Assembly: GCA_023439505.1 (NCBI GenBank)
Contig: JAEXNR010000062.1
Coordinates: 434,001-498,000, forward strand
DNA length: 64,000 bases
Origin: Bacillota bacterium
GTDB lineage: Bacteria; Bacillota; Clostridia; Lachnospirales; Lachnospiraceae
Direction: 5' to 3'
Shown: positions 1-7,612 of the stretch, piece by piece
Layout: every line of letters begins with the position of its first letter
Position numbering within the stretch: position 1 is the stretch's first letter
Notes under the pieces: generated by a model
What the model was told of the DNA's origin: nothing
Seen by the model: only the letters and a program-made list of their open reading frames with translations
The model's database searches: none
Translations under genes and position numbers: made by a program

Positions 1-38
1 AGCCGGGAGACGAACGAAAGATCTCCCGGCTGTTTTCC
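1..38 (+). terminator. Intrinsic terminator of an upstream gene
   Basis: A 10-bp perfect inverted repeat (AGCCGGGAGA / TCTCCCGGCT) with an 11-nt loop is followed by GTTTTC. It probably ends a gene lying left of the window. The T tract is short, so termination strength is uncertain. Confidence 0.7.
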
Positions 39-147
39 CGTCAAAGATACGGTACTGGAATCAAGTTGGCGGATGATTGACAATTTTCTTAGAAACTCTT
101 ATAATAAAACAATATTTCTACAATATAACAAAAAGCGGGGAATAAAA

Positions 148-1071
148 ATGATACAAACCGTGAAAATGAATCTGGATGATGTGGAACAATTGGCATCTGT
201 GTCAAAGGCACTCTCTTCGGAGACTAGAATACAAATACTAAGACTGCTTCGTTCCAGAGATTTGAATGTAAATGAAATAGCTGAAATTCTGGGGATTCCG
301 GCATCCTCTTCGGCAGCTCATATCAGAGTGCTGGAAGATGCGGGGATGATAAAAACTTCACTACAGCCCGGGGTACGCGGTTCCATGAAATTATGCAAGA
401 TTGTAATGGACCATATGTATGTTGAGATGAATACCGCTAAAAATCTTAGTAAGTCGGAAGAAATCATTAAGATGCCCATCGGCAATTTCTGCGATTGTAA
501 GGTAACGCCAACCTGCGGTATGGTAAGCTTAAAAGGACCCATCGGAGAAGAAGATTCTCCCCGGTGTTTTTATCTGCCGGAACGTGTGAAGGCACAGCTG
601 ATCTGGCTGGGGGACGGCTATCTGGAATACCGTTTTCCTACAGATTCGATAAAGAATAAGATGGAGGAACGGCTGGAGCTATCCATGGAAGTCTGCTCGG
701 AAGATCATGAATACAACCTGGATTGTCCTTCCGATATCACAGTCTGGATCAATGAGCTGGAGGTGGGAACCTGGACCTGTCCCAGTGATTTTGGCGGAAG
801 ACGGGGCAAACTAAGTCCTGACTGGTGGCCGGATAAGAATACACAGTTTGGTATTTTAAAGACCTGGTCCGTCACGGAACAGGGTTGCTTTATTGATAAC
901 GAGAAGACGAATGATCGTAAGATATACGAATTTCAATTGGGCAGAAGGGAATTTATCTCTGTCAGAATCGGATTAAAAGAGGAGGCAGTGCATAAAGGCG
1001 GATTTAATATTTTTGGTAATGGATTTGGAGACTATGCACAGACGATTGTAATGAAGATTACATTTCGCTAA
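148..1071 (+). CDS. ArsR-type winged-helix regulator with a large C-terminal ligand-like domain
   Basis: The 307-residue product begins with an ArsR-like winged helix (about residues 10-80), visible as ALSSETRIQILRLL, then NEIAEILGIPASSSAAHIRVLEDAG. The remaining roughly 220 residues are rich in Cys, Trp and Gly and resemble no domain I can name, so an effector-binding or beta-sandwich sensor domain is a guess. The start is placed at an ATG preceded by GCGGGG. An in-frame ATG 75 bp upstream lacks a ribosome binding site. Its position directly before galK-galE-galT on the same strand suggests a regulator of galactose or galactoside use, but a 246-bp gap with an inverted repeat separates them, so it may be its own transcription unit. 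Confidence 0.8.
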   Translation: MIQTVKMNLDDVEQLASVSKALSSETRIQILRLLRSRDLNVNEIAEILGIPASSSAAHIRVLEDAGMIKTSLQPGVRGSMKLCKIVMDHMYVEMNTAKNLSKSEEIIKMPIGNFCDCKVTPTCGMVSLKGPIGEEDSPRCFYLPERVKAQLIWLGDGYLEYRFPTDSIKNKMEERLELSMEVCSEDHEYNLDCPSDITVWINELEVGTWTCPSDFGGRRGKLSPDWWPDKNTQFGILKTWSVTEQGCFIDNEKTNDRKIYEFQLGRREFISVRIGLKEEAVHKGGFNIFGNGFGDYAQTIVMKITFR

Positions 1072-1110
1072 AGGGCAGGAAGCAAGATTCCCAAATCACA
1101 AAGGCCCAGA

Positions 1111-1168
1111 ACACCAAAATTCACGGATCGGTAAGAGTTCATTCTTTACTTTTGCGTGAATTTGGTGT
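1111..1168. repeat. Long inverted repeat upstream of the gal operon
   Basis: ACACCAAAATTCACG (1111-1125) pairs with CGTGAATTTGGTGT (1155-1168) with one bulged base, enclosing 29 nt. No T tract follows, so it is either a weak terminator of the ArsR-type gene or a regulatory structure for galK. The rest of the 1072-1317 gap is A/T-rich and contains no convincing consensus promoter. Confidence 0.55.
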
Positions 1169-1317
1169 ATGATAATTAAACAAACATAAAATCTGTTATA
1201 AAACAAAAATACAGGATAAATAAGAAACAGGTTCCAGAAAGTGCAGTTACATCAAAACGGTGTCTGGATGAATCAGAGCGTGTTCTATGCCCGGATGTGG
1301 CATGATAAGGAGAGACA

Positions 1318-2484
1318 ATGAAAGAGCAATTACTTCAGAAGTTTAAAGAAGTGTTCGGAGCAAACGGAGATTACCATGTATACTTTGTTCCGGGGCGGGT
1401 GAATTTGATTGGAGAGCATACGGACTATAACGGAGGGTATGTTTTCCCCTGTGCACTTACGATAGGCACTTATGCGGTGGCAAGAAAACGAATGGATAAG
1501 ACACTCAGGTTTTTCTCCATGAATTTTGAGAATATGGGAGTGATAGAAACCTCTATCGAACAATTGGAGCGCAAGGAAGAGAATGACTGGACAAATTATC
1601 CCAAGGGCGTTCTATGGACCATGAGAAATCAGGGATTTCATATAGAGAATGGCATGGATATCCTGATCTACGGTAATATACCCAATGCTTCCGGATTGTC
1701 TTCTTCAGCTTCCCTGGAGGTACTAACCGGTTTTGTTATCAGAGAATTGTTCCGTCTGCAGATTAGTTTGCAGGAGCTGGCATTAATTGCCCAGTATGCA
1801 GAAAATCATTATAATGGTGTAAATTGTGGAATTATGGATCAGTTTGCCGTGGCAATGGGTAAAAAGGACAGTGCTATTTTTCTGAATACGAATGATCTGT
1901 CCTATCAATATGTTCCGGTATTATTGGAAGATGCGAAAATTGTAATCATGAATACCAATAAAAAGCGTGGACTTGGTGACTCTAAATATAATCAGAGAAG
2001 AGCGGAATGTGAAGCGGCGCTGTCAATGCTTCAGAAGGTAACAAGCATTAACTGCCTGTGCGACCTGACAGAAGAACAGTTTGAGCAGTATCAGTATGTG
2101 ATCGAAGATCCCATACAGCATAAAAGAGCAAAGCATGCCGTATATGAAAATCAAAGAACCAGAAAAGCGGTTGAAGCGTTACAGATGAATGATCTGGCAC
2201 TGTTTGGACAACTTATGATTGATTCGCATACATCTCTTCGCGATGATTATGAAGTTACGGGTGTTGAGCTGGATACCCTGGTGGAGGCAGCCCTGGCACA
2301 GGCAGGTGTGATTGGTGCCAGAATGACAGGGGCAGGATTTGGCGGCTGTGCAGTTGGGATTGTAAAAGAAGATGCGCTGGAGTGCTTTATCGAACAGGTT
2401 GGTAAAGAGTATCAGGAGAAAATAGGGTATGCGGCTGACTTTTATGTAGTGGAAGTCGGAGACGGTCCGGTTGTTTTGAACTAG
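1318..2484 (+). CDS. galK: Galactokinase
   Basis: This 388-residue GHMP kinase phosphorylates alpha-D-galactose with ATP to galactose-1-phosphate, the first committed Leloir step. The galactokinase signature GRVNLIGEHTDYNGGYVFP lies near residues 27-45. The glycine/serine ATP loop NASGLSSSASLEV is near 123-135 and the C-terminal GHMP motif ARMTGAGFGGCAVG near 335-348. Length matches the family. A GGAGAGAC ribosome binding site precedes the ATG. galE follows after 15 bp and galT after that, so the three genes form one operon. Confidence 0.97.
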   Translation: MKEQLLQKFKEVFGANGDYHVYFVPGRVNLIGEHTDYNGGYVFPCALTIGTYAVARKRMDKTLRFFSMNFENMGVIETSIEQLERKEENDWTNYPKGVLWTMRNQGFHIENGMDILIYGNIPNASGLSSSASLEVLTGFVIRELFRLQISLQELALIAQYAENHYNGVNCGIMDQFAVAMGKKDSAIFLNTNDLSYQYVPVLLEDAKIVIMNTNKKRGLGDSKYNQRRAECEAALSMLQKVTSINCLCDLTEEQFEQYQYVIEDPIQHKRAKHAVYENQRTRKAVEALQMNDLALFGQLMIDSHTSLRDDYEVTGVELDTLVEAALAQAGVIGARMTGAGFGGCAVGIVKEDALECFIEQVGKEYQEKIGYAADFYVVEVGDGPVVLN

Positions 2485-2499
2485 AAAGGAAGGGTCAGA

Positions 2500-3483
2500 A
2501 TGTCTGTTTTGGTATTAGGGGGAGCCGGATACATCGGTTCCCATACGGTTTATGAATTAATGGAACTGGGAGAAGAGGTCATTATTATTGATAATCTCGA
2601 GACAGGGTATCGCGAGGCGATTCCTTCCGGGATCCGGTTTTATCAGGGGGATATCAGAGACAGAAACTTCCTGGATCATGTTTTTGAAACGGAGATAATT
2701 GACACGGTGATTCATTTTGCTGCCAATTCTCAGGTAGGGGAAAGCATGGTAAATCCACTGAAATATTATGATAATAATATGTTTGGAACGAAGGTATTGC
2801 TGGAGGCCATGGTGGCCCACAAGATAGATAAGATTGTATTTTCATCCACCGCTGCAACGTATGGTGAGCCTTCCCGTATTCCAATTCTGGAAACGGATAA
2901 AACCGAACCTACCAATACATACGGTGAAACGAAATTGTCCATGGAGAAGATGTTCCACTGGACAGGGAAGGCGCATCCTCTCAGATATGTATCCCTTCGT
3001 TATTTTAATGCCTGCGGAGCTCATAAAAGCGGTAACATCGGAGAAGCACACAATCCGGAGACCCATTTAATTCCTCTTATTTTACAGGCAGCCGCAGGGC
3101 AGAGGGAGTCTATACAGATCTTTGGCAATGATTATGATACGATAGATGGAACCTGTGTCAGGGATTATATTCACGTCACAGATCTGGCGGCTGCTCATAT
3201 TCTGGCAATGGATTATCTTCGTAAGGGGAGGGAAAGCAGCATCTTTAATCTTGGGAATGGCATTGGCTTCACCGTAAAGGAAGTAATTGATGCCGCAAAA
3301 AGGGTGACCGGCAGACCAATTAAAACCGTGGTATCTGAAAGACGTGCGGGAGATCCTGCAAAACTGATTGCATCCAGTGAAAAAGCCAGAGAGGTACTGG
3401 GATGGAACCCCGGGTATACAAAACTGGAGGAGATTATTGCATCTGCCTGGAACTGGCAGGAACATCATCCGAACGGTTATTAA
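2500..3483 (+). CDS. galE: UDP-glucose 4-epimerase
   Basis: The 327-residue short-chain dehydrogenase/reductase interconverts UDP-galactose and UDP-glucose using bound NAD. The N-terminal Rossmann motif GGAGYIGSH, the catalytic Ser/Thr region FSSTAATYG, and the YGETK Tyr-Lys pair are all present, together with the substrate-binding region RYFNACGAH. AAAGGAAGG precedes the ATG. It lies between galK and galT and regenerates UDP-glucose for the uridylyltransferase. Confidence 0.97.
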   Translation: MSVLVLGGAGYIGSHTVYELMELGEEVIIIDNLETGYREAIPSGIRFYQGDIRDRNFLDHVFETEIIDTVIHFAANSQVGESMVNPLKYYDNNMFGTKVLLEAMVAHKIDKIVFSSTAATYGEPSRIPILETDKTEPTNTYGETKLSMEKMFHWTGKAHPLRYVSLRYFNACGAHKSGNIGEAHNPETHLIPLILQAAAGQRESIQIFGNDYDTIDGTCVRDYIHVTDLAAAHILAMDYLRKGRESSIFNLGNGIGFTVKEVIDAAKRVTGRPIKTVVSERRAGDPAKLIASSEKAREVLGWNPGYTKLEEIIASAWNWQEHHPNGY

Positions 3484-3497
3484 GATTGGAGATCGCT

Positions 3498-5000
3498 ATG
3501 ATAAATCAACAAATAAAGAAACTGATCGTATATGGGCTGGAGTCAGGATTGATAGAAAAGGATGACGAGATCTTTATCACCAACCGATACCTGGAGCTGT
3601 TTGAACTGGAAGCATACGAGGAGCCTCATTTGCAGGAGGAGCAAATCGATCTGGAAGAGGTTCTGAAAGGAATGACAGATTATGCCTGCCAAAACGGGAT
3701 CATAAAAGAGAATACACAGACCTGCCGTGATTTGTTTGATACAAAAATTATGGGTATCCTTGTCCCTAATCCCAGTACGATTATCCGGCAATTTCATGAA
3801 AAATATAAAGCATCACCTAAGGAAGCAACAGATTTTTACTACCGTCTCAGTCAGGATACAGATTATATCAGGAGATATCGTATCAAAAAGGACATGAAAT
3901 GGAAGACCCGGACACCGTATGGAGACATTGACATCACCATTAATTTGTCCAAACCGGAGAAGGATCCCAGAGAGATAGCCAGTGCCCGGTTAAAAAAGCA
4001 GAGTGGTTATCCCAAGTGTCTGCTTTGCAAGGAATACGTAGGTTTTGCTGGCAATGTCAGCCAGCCGGCAAGACAAAATCATAGAATCATTCCTATTACC
4101 ATTAATGGACAGAACTGGGGATTTCAGTATTCTCCCTATGTCTATTATAACGAGCATTGTATCGCTTTTAATTATGATCATACCCCGATGAAAATAGATC
4201 AATCGGCCTTTATAAAGCTATTTGATTTTATTAAGCTCTTTCCTCATTATTTTATCGGGTCCAATGCAGATCTTCCCATCGTGGGAGGCTCTATCCTTAG
4301 TCATGATCATTTTCAGGGAGGAAATTATGAGTTCCCCATGGCAAAGGCTCCCATGGAGAGATATTTTGTGGTGGATCATTATGAGGATGTGGAGGCCGGA
4401 GTGGTTACATGGCCAATGTCTGTCATCCGTCTTCGCTGCGAACAGGAGCAGCGTTTGGTTTTTCTTGCTGATGAAATTCTCCGGCAGTGGAGAGAATATT
4501 CCGATACTTCCGTCGGGATCTATGCGAAAACGAATGGAGAGCCTCATAATACCATTACGCCCATAGCCAGAAAAGTGGGGTGTAAATTTGAACTGGATCT
4601 TGTTCTGCGCAATAACCTGACCACAGAGGAATATCCCCTTGGTGTTTTTCATCCCCATGAGGAACTTCATCATATAAAGAAAGAGAATATCGGATTGATC
4701 GAAGTTATGGGACTGGCGGTGCTGCCCTCCAGATTAAAGGCAGATATGGACAGACTGAGCGAATATATTTTGGAAGGCAGATCCGTAAGAGAGGATCTGC
4801 AGCTGGCGATTCATGCCGATTGGGTCGAGGCATTTCTTCCGAAATACGGTGAAATTACATCTGATCAAGTGCAGAAAATATTACAGGATGAAATCGGTAG
4901 TGTGTTTCTTCAGGTATTGGAACATGCCGGTGTATTCAAAAGGACGCCCCAGGGGCAGGAAGCGTTTGATCAGTTTATTGAAGTTATTCGTCATAAGTAA
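3498..5000 (+). CDS. galT: UDP-glucose-hexose-1-phosphate uridylyltransferase, class II (GalT2)
   Basis: The 500-residue product belongs to the Firmicutes-type GalT family, which is longer than and distinct from the short E. coli enzyme. It transfers UMP from UDP-glucose to galactose-1-phosphate. The motif GGSILSHDHFQGG carries the HxH-like histidines expected at the nucleotidyl-transfer site, and CLLCKEYVGF is typical of the family. The ATG at 3498 is chosen because GGAG lies just upstream, 14 bp after the galE stop. An upstream in-frame ATG would overlap galE by about 80 bp. The gene closes the gal operon and is followed by a terminator. Confidence 0.95.
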   Translation: MINQQIKKLIVYGLESGLIEKDDEIFITNRYLELFELEAYEEPHLQEEQIDLEEVLKGMTDYACQNGIIKENTQTCRDLFDTKIMGILVPNPSTIIRQFHEKYKASPKEATDFYYRLSQDTDYIRRYRIKKDMKWKTRTPYGDIDITINLSKPEKDPREIASARLKKQSGYPKCLLCKEYVGFAGNVSQPARQNHRIIPITINGQNWGFQYSPYVYYNEHCIAFNYDHTPMKIDQSAFIKLFDFIKLFPHYFIGSNADLPIVGGSILSHDHFQGGNYEFPMAKAPMERYFVVDHYEDVEAGVVTWPMSVIRLRCEQEQRLVFLADEILRQWREYSDTSVGIYAKTNGEPHNTITPIARKVGCKFELDLVLRNNLTTEEYPLGVFHPHEELHHIKKENIGLIEVMGLAVLPSRLKADMDRLSEYILEGRSVREDLQLAIHADWVEAFLPKYGEITSDQVQKILQDEIGSVFLQVLEHAGVFKRTPQGQEAFDQFIEVIRHK

Positions 5001-5066
5001 CGGAAGAAGATCTCTTGTCAGTTAGTGATAAAGCATCGATCTCCATTTCCTTCACAGGACCTGAAC

Positions 5067-5124
5067 AGAGTATGAACTATTTGCGGTGCCAATGAGTATT
5101 CGCAGTAATTCATACTCTTTTTTA
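5067..5124 (+). terminator. Terminator of the gal operon
   Basis: AGAGTATGAA (5067-5076) pairs with TTCATACTCT (5109-5118), with further inner pairing (TTGCG/CGCAG), and is followed directly by TTTTTTATA. Confidence 0.85.
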
Positions 5125-5142
5125 TAAACAGCATTTCTTTCA

Positions 5143-5179
5143 TTGACAGGACGGTATATCGGTATTAAAATATCGATAT
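5143..5179 (+). promoter_or_regulatory. rex-lysR promoter overlapped by two ATATCGNTAT palindromes
   Basis: TTGACA (5143-5148), a 17-bp spacer and TAAAAT (5166-5171) make a strong housekeeping promoter 39 bp before the rex start. ATATCGGTAT (5156-5165) and the perfect palindrome ATATCGATAT (5170-5179), exactly 14 bp apart, cover the spacer and the -10. The same 14-bp-spaced motif recurs twice beyond lysR, so these are probably autoregulatory operators, most simply for the LysR protein. Confidence 0.7.
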
Positions 5180-5209
5180 AAAATACTGTAAGACCGGAAG
5201 GTGCTATCC

Positions 5210-5848
5210 ATGTATGAAAATAATATTAAGATCATTACCTCGCAGGCATTGCGCAGAATGCCTTATTATATTCAGCAATTAAAACTGTTGAAGGAAGAGA
5301 ATGTTGAGACAGTATCAGCGCCTAAGATCGCTGAGCGTCTGAATCTGAATGAAGTACAGGTCAGAAAGGACTTTGCAGCAGTCAGTATATCCAGAGGAAA
5401 ACCCAAATCCGGATTTTTGATTGATGATCTGATACAAAGTATGGAGGACTTATTAGGTTATCACAATGCTGATGAGGCAGTGCTGGTGGGAACCGGTCCG
5501 CTGTCCCAGGCAGTTCTGGCGCATGAGGGGATCCACAATTACGGATTGAAGATTGTGGCGGCCTTTGATACCCAGCCTGAGGTGGTTGGAACGCAGGTCA
5601 GCGGAATTAAAGTGCTTCCCACAGACAAAATCAGTAATCTGTGCAGACGTATGCAAATTCATATCGGAATTATCACGGTACCATCAAAACAGGCACAGGT
5701 GGTTTGTGACCAGCTGGTGGCTGGGGGAGTTCTGGCAATCTGGAACTTCACGCCCATCCATCTGTCGGTACCCGAGTATGTCCTGGTACAGAATGAGAAC
5801 TTTGCCGCATCCCTTGCCATGATATCAAAGCACTTAAAAAGAAAGTAG
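5210..5848 (+). CDS. rex: Redox-sensing transcriptional repressor Rex
   Basis: The 212-residue product is the NADH/NAD+ sensor that represses fermentative and hydrogenase genes when NADH is low. The N-terminal winged helix (about 1-80) contains TVSAPKIAERLNLNEVQVRKDFAAV, closely matching the family. The Rossmann domain follows (VLVGTGPLSQAVL, then AAFDTQPEVVG), with a domain-swap C-terminal helix. A GGAAGG site 8 bp upstream supports the ATG at 5210 over an in-frame GTG at 5201. It is co-transcribed with the adjacent lysR gene. A near-consensus Rex box before nfnA identifies a likely local target. Confidence 0.93.
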   Translation: MYENNIKIITSQALRRMPYYIQQLKLLKEENVETVSAPKIAERLNLNEVQVRKDFAAVSISRGKPKSGFLIDDLIQSMEDLLGYHNADEAVLVGTGPLSQAVLAHEGIHNYGLKIVAAFDTQPEVVGTQVSGIKVLPTDKISNLCRRMQIHIGIITVPSKQAQVVCDQLVAGGVLAIWNFTPIHLSVPEYVLVQNENFAASLAMISKHLKRK

Positions 5849-5855
5849 GATTTGA

Positions 5856-6794
5856 ATGAATACGCAGCATTTGAAATATGCAATAGAAGTAGAGCGGACC
5901 TGTTCCATTACCCAGGCAGCAGAAAATCTTTATATGGGCCAGCCAAGTCTTAGTAAAGCGATCAGGGAACTGGAGGATACCATCGGTTATACCATTTTTG
6001 AACGAACTTCAAAGGGGGTAACGCCTACATCAAAGGGGACAGAATTTCTAACCTATGCCCGCAATATGTTACATCAGCTGGAAAAAATGGAAGCACTTTC
6101 AGAGGCTTCTCCTGTAAATTCTCAGAACTTTAATATCACAATTCCCAGGGGCAGCTATATTGCAGATGCCATTACTCGATTTGTCGCAGAGTTTGATGAC
6201 AGCAAAGGGATTTATGTGAATGTGCATGAAACCAATTCCTTTCAGGTAATTAATAATATTATTGACGGACCCTTCAACATTGGGATTATCAGATATCAGG
6301 TTGCGTATGAAAATTATTTCTATGATTATCTGACAGAAAAGAAGCTGCAGTCAGAGCCATTATGGGAGTTTGATCATCTGGCCCTGATGTCCGTGAACCA
6401 TCCGCTGGCAAACGAGGATAAGGTATTGTACGAAGAATTAAAGGAGTTCACACAGATCGAGCATGGAGATACGATTATTCCATACCTGATGCAAGGGAAT
6501 AATATGAAAGCGAACAAAGAGGAAAATACGGCAAGAAAGATATATATCTATGAGCGGTGCAGCCAGTATGATATGCTCTCAACGATTCCCACCACTTATA
6601 TGTGGGTGTCGCCCATCCCTGAGAAATGGCTGACAAGATATAATCTCACTCAGCGAAAATGCAGAGCGCCGGGGCATCGTTATAAGGATGTGTTCATTTA
6701 TCCCAAGGATTACAAATTAACAGAATTAGACCGGAAATTTATTGATAAACTCTCAGAAGCGAAAAATGATGTATCATTTAAGGAATACAAATAA
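5856..6794 (+). CDS. LysR-family transcriptional regulator
   Basis: The 312-residue protein has the canonical N-terminal LysR helix-turn-helix (TCSITQAAENLYMGQPSLSKAIRELEDTIGYTIFERTSKG, residues about 14-52) and a periplasmic-binding-protein-like effector domain. It starts 7 bp after the rex stop and is preceded by GTAGGA, so translational coupling is likely. It sits between Rex and the Nfn/hydrogenase operon, and ATATCGATAT arrays occur both before rex and before nfnA. This suggests that it co-regulates electron metabolism, but its effector is unknown. Confidence 0.9.
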   Translation: MNTQHLKYAIEVERTCSITQAAENLYMGQPSLSKAIRELEDTIGYTIFERTSKGVTPTSKGTEFLTYARNMLHQLEKMEALSEASPVNSQNFNITIPRGSYIADAITRFVAEFDDSKGIYVNVHETNSFQVINNIIDGPFNIGIIRYQVAYENYFYDYLTEKKLQSEPLWEFDHLALMSVNHPLANEDKVLYEELKEFTQIEHGDTIIPYLMQGNNMKANKEENTARKIYIYERCSQYDMLSTIPTTYMWVSPIPEKWLTRYNLTQRKCRAPGHRYKDVFIYPKDYKLTELDRKFIDKLSEAKNDVSFKEYK

Positions 6795-6851
6795 AGAGTA
6801 TTTATCATACGGAAATGAATGATGTATCAAAAAATCATCACTGTTACCATG

Positions 6852-6921
6852 ACACTTTGTGCCTTCCATATTTCTGATTGCAACCTGCGATCAGAAATAT
6901 GGAAGGAGCAAAGTGTTTTTT
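6852..6921 (+). terminator. Terminator of rex-lysR with an exceptionally long stem
   Basis: A 27-bp stem (6852-6878 with 6890-6916) has only two mismatched positions and an 11-nt loop, and is followed by TTTTTTAT. It isolates rex-lysR from the regulatory region beyond. Confidence 0.9.
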
Positions 6922-7037
6922 ATCGTACAGAACGTTCGGCCTATTCGAAAAAAACCTCCGGGGGAGGCACATGACGCACTTAAGGAACAGCGCCTGTGTC
7001 TGGCGAATCAGACTTTTTTCCTGTGAATGAAATTGCT

Positions 7038-7075
7038 ATATCAATATTGGAATATCGATATTCCAGAATCGGTAT
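7038..7075. promoter_or_regulatory. Triple 14-bp-spaced ATATCNATAT operator array
   Basis: ATATCAATAT (7038-7047), ATATCGATAT (7052-7061) and GAATCGGTAT (7066-7075) are spaced exactly 14 bp. The centre copy extends to the perfect 16-bp palindrome GGAATATCGATATTCC (7049-7064). Similar elements lie at the rex promoter and at 7239-7262. The binding protein is inferred to be the neighbouring LysR product. Confidence 0.6.
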
Positions 7076-7238
7076 AGCAGGTTTGGTACTTTTGACGGTA
7101 GGAGGCATGGATTCATCCTTTGGTTTGTTATTCTTATCTATCTTAATTCATACCCAGAAATCGGCAGAAAATAAACGATTTGGGTTGAGGTTTTCCATAT
7201 CTGGTAAACAGGGAGTTTTTGATCAATTTTTGATCATT

Positions 7239-7265
7239 ATATCGATAATGGAATATCGATATAAT
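7239..7265 (+). promoter_or_regulatory. Double ATATCGATAT array merging into a TATAAT -10 box
   Basis: ATATCGATAA (7239-7248) and ATATCGATAT (7253-7262) are again 14 bp apart. The second overlaps TATAAT (7260-7265), for which no good -35 exists, as is usual for activator-dependent promoters. This is the most plausible start of the nfn-hyd transcript. Confidence 0.5.
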
Positions 7266-7294
7266 AAAAAAGCATTTCCGTTTTTAATGAAAGA

Positions 7295-7312
7295 TTGTTA
7301 AAATATAAACAA
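7295..7312. promoter_or_regulatory. Predicted Rex operator
   Basis: TTGTTAAAATATAAACAA agrees with the clostridial Rex consensus TTGTTAANNNNTTAACAA at every specified position but one. It lies about 30 bp downstream of the TATAAT at 7260 and upstream of nfnAB-hydCBA, exactly where a repressor roadblock for an NADH-consuming operon would be expected. Confidence 0.75.
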
Positions 7313-7404
7313 TCCATTCGGTAATCGATAAATACACCGGAACTTTCAAGAGAAGCTTTTGCCAGGGTTGATAGAGATTGTTTGTTAAGTAGTTTTCTTA
7401 TCTT

Positions 7405-7432
7405 GATCTGTTAAATTGTGTCGCTACAATAG
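7405..7432 (+). promoter_or_regulatory. Second candidate promoter in the nfnA upstream region
   Basis: TTGATC (7405-7410), a 16-bp spacer and TACAAT (7427-7432) resemble a sigma-70 promoter. A transcript from here would meet a terminator after about 45 nt, so it would yield a tiny RNA or an attenuated leader. Confidence 0.4.
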
Positions 7433-7454
7433 AACAGGATAGATTCGAATATAA

Positions 7455-7487
7455 GGCTGCGGCTTTCCAAAGCCGCGGCCCTTTTTA
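7455..7487 (+). terminator. Leader terminator 1 upstream of nfnA
   Basis: GGCTGCGGCTTT (7455-7466) pairs with AAAGCCGCGGCC (7469-7480) with a two-base loop, followed by CTTTTTAT. No gene precedes it, so it lies inside the leader of the nfn-hyd operon. Confidence 0.75.
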
Positions 7488-7490
7488 TGG

Positions 7491-7537
7491 AACAGGAGTG
7501 TGTCCGGCAAAGCTGGATTGCCGGCCCTGTTTTATAT
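7491..7537 (+). terminator. Leader terminator 2 upstream of nfnA
   Basis: CCGGCAA (7504-7510) pairs with TTGCCGG (7518-7524). An outer AACAGG (7491-7496) can pair with CCTGTT, and the structure is followed by TTTATATA. It is the second consecutive terminator-like hairpin with no intervening gene. Confidence 0.55.
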
Positions 7538-7612
7538 AAGCCCGTATAACGCAGGATTTGTAAATTTACCTATAGATTTTTATGTTTAACAGTTTAGAAA
7601 GTGGAGGTAGTT

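Larger units (their letters stand above)
6922..7612. other. Long non-coding regulatory region before nfnA
   Basis: No credible gene is present: a 101-codon frame at 6996-7301 consists largely of translated ATATCGATAT repeats and lacks a ribosome binding site. The region holds two palindrome arrays, a Rex box, one or two promoters and two consecutive terminator hairpins, annotated separately. Confidence 0.7.

Noticed and set aside
1200..1317. Possible tRNA or riboswitch before galK
   Set aside because: No cloverleaf or known aptamer pattern could be drawn from the sequence.
4218..4673. 151-codon frame antisense to galT
   Set aside because: Galactose-1-phosphate uridylyltransferase motifs on the plus strand show which frame is real.
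6996..7301. 101-codon open frame in the nfnA upstream region
   Set aside because: No ribosome binding site, composition dominated by the ATATCGATAT repeats and TATAAT, and overlap with a Rex box; regulatory DNA is the better explanation.
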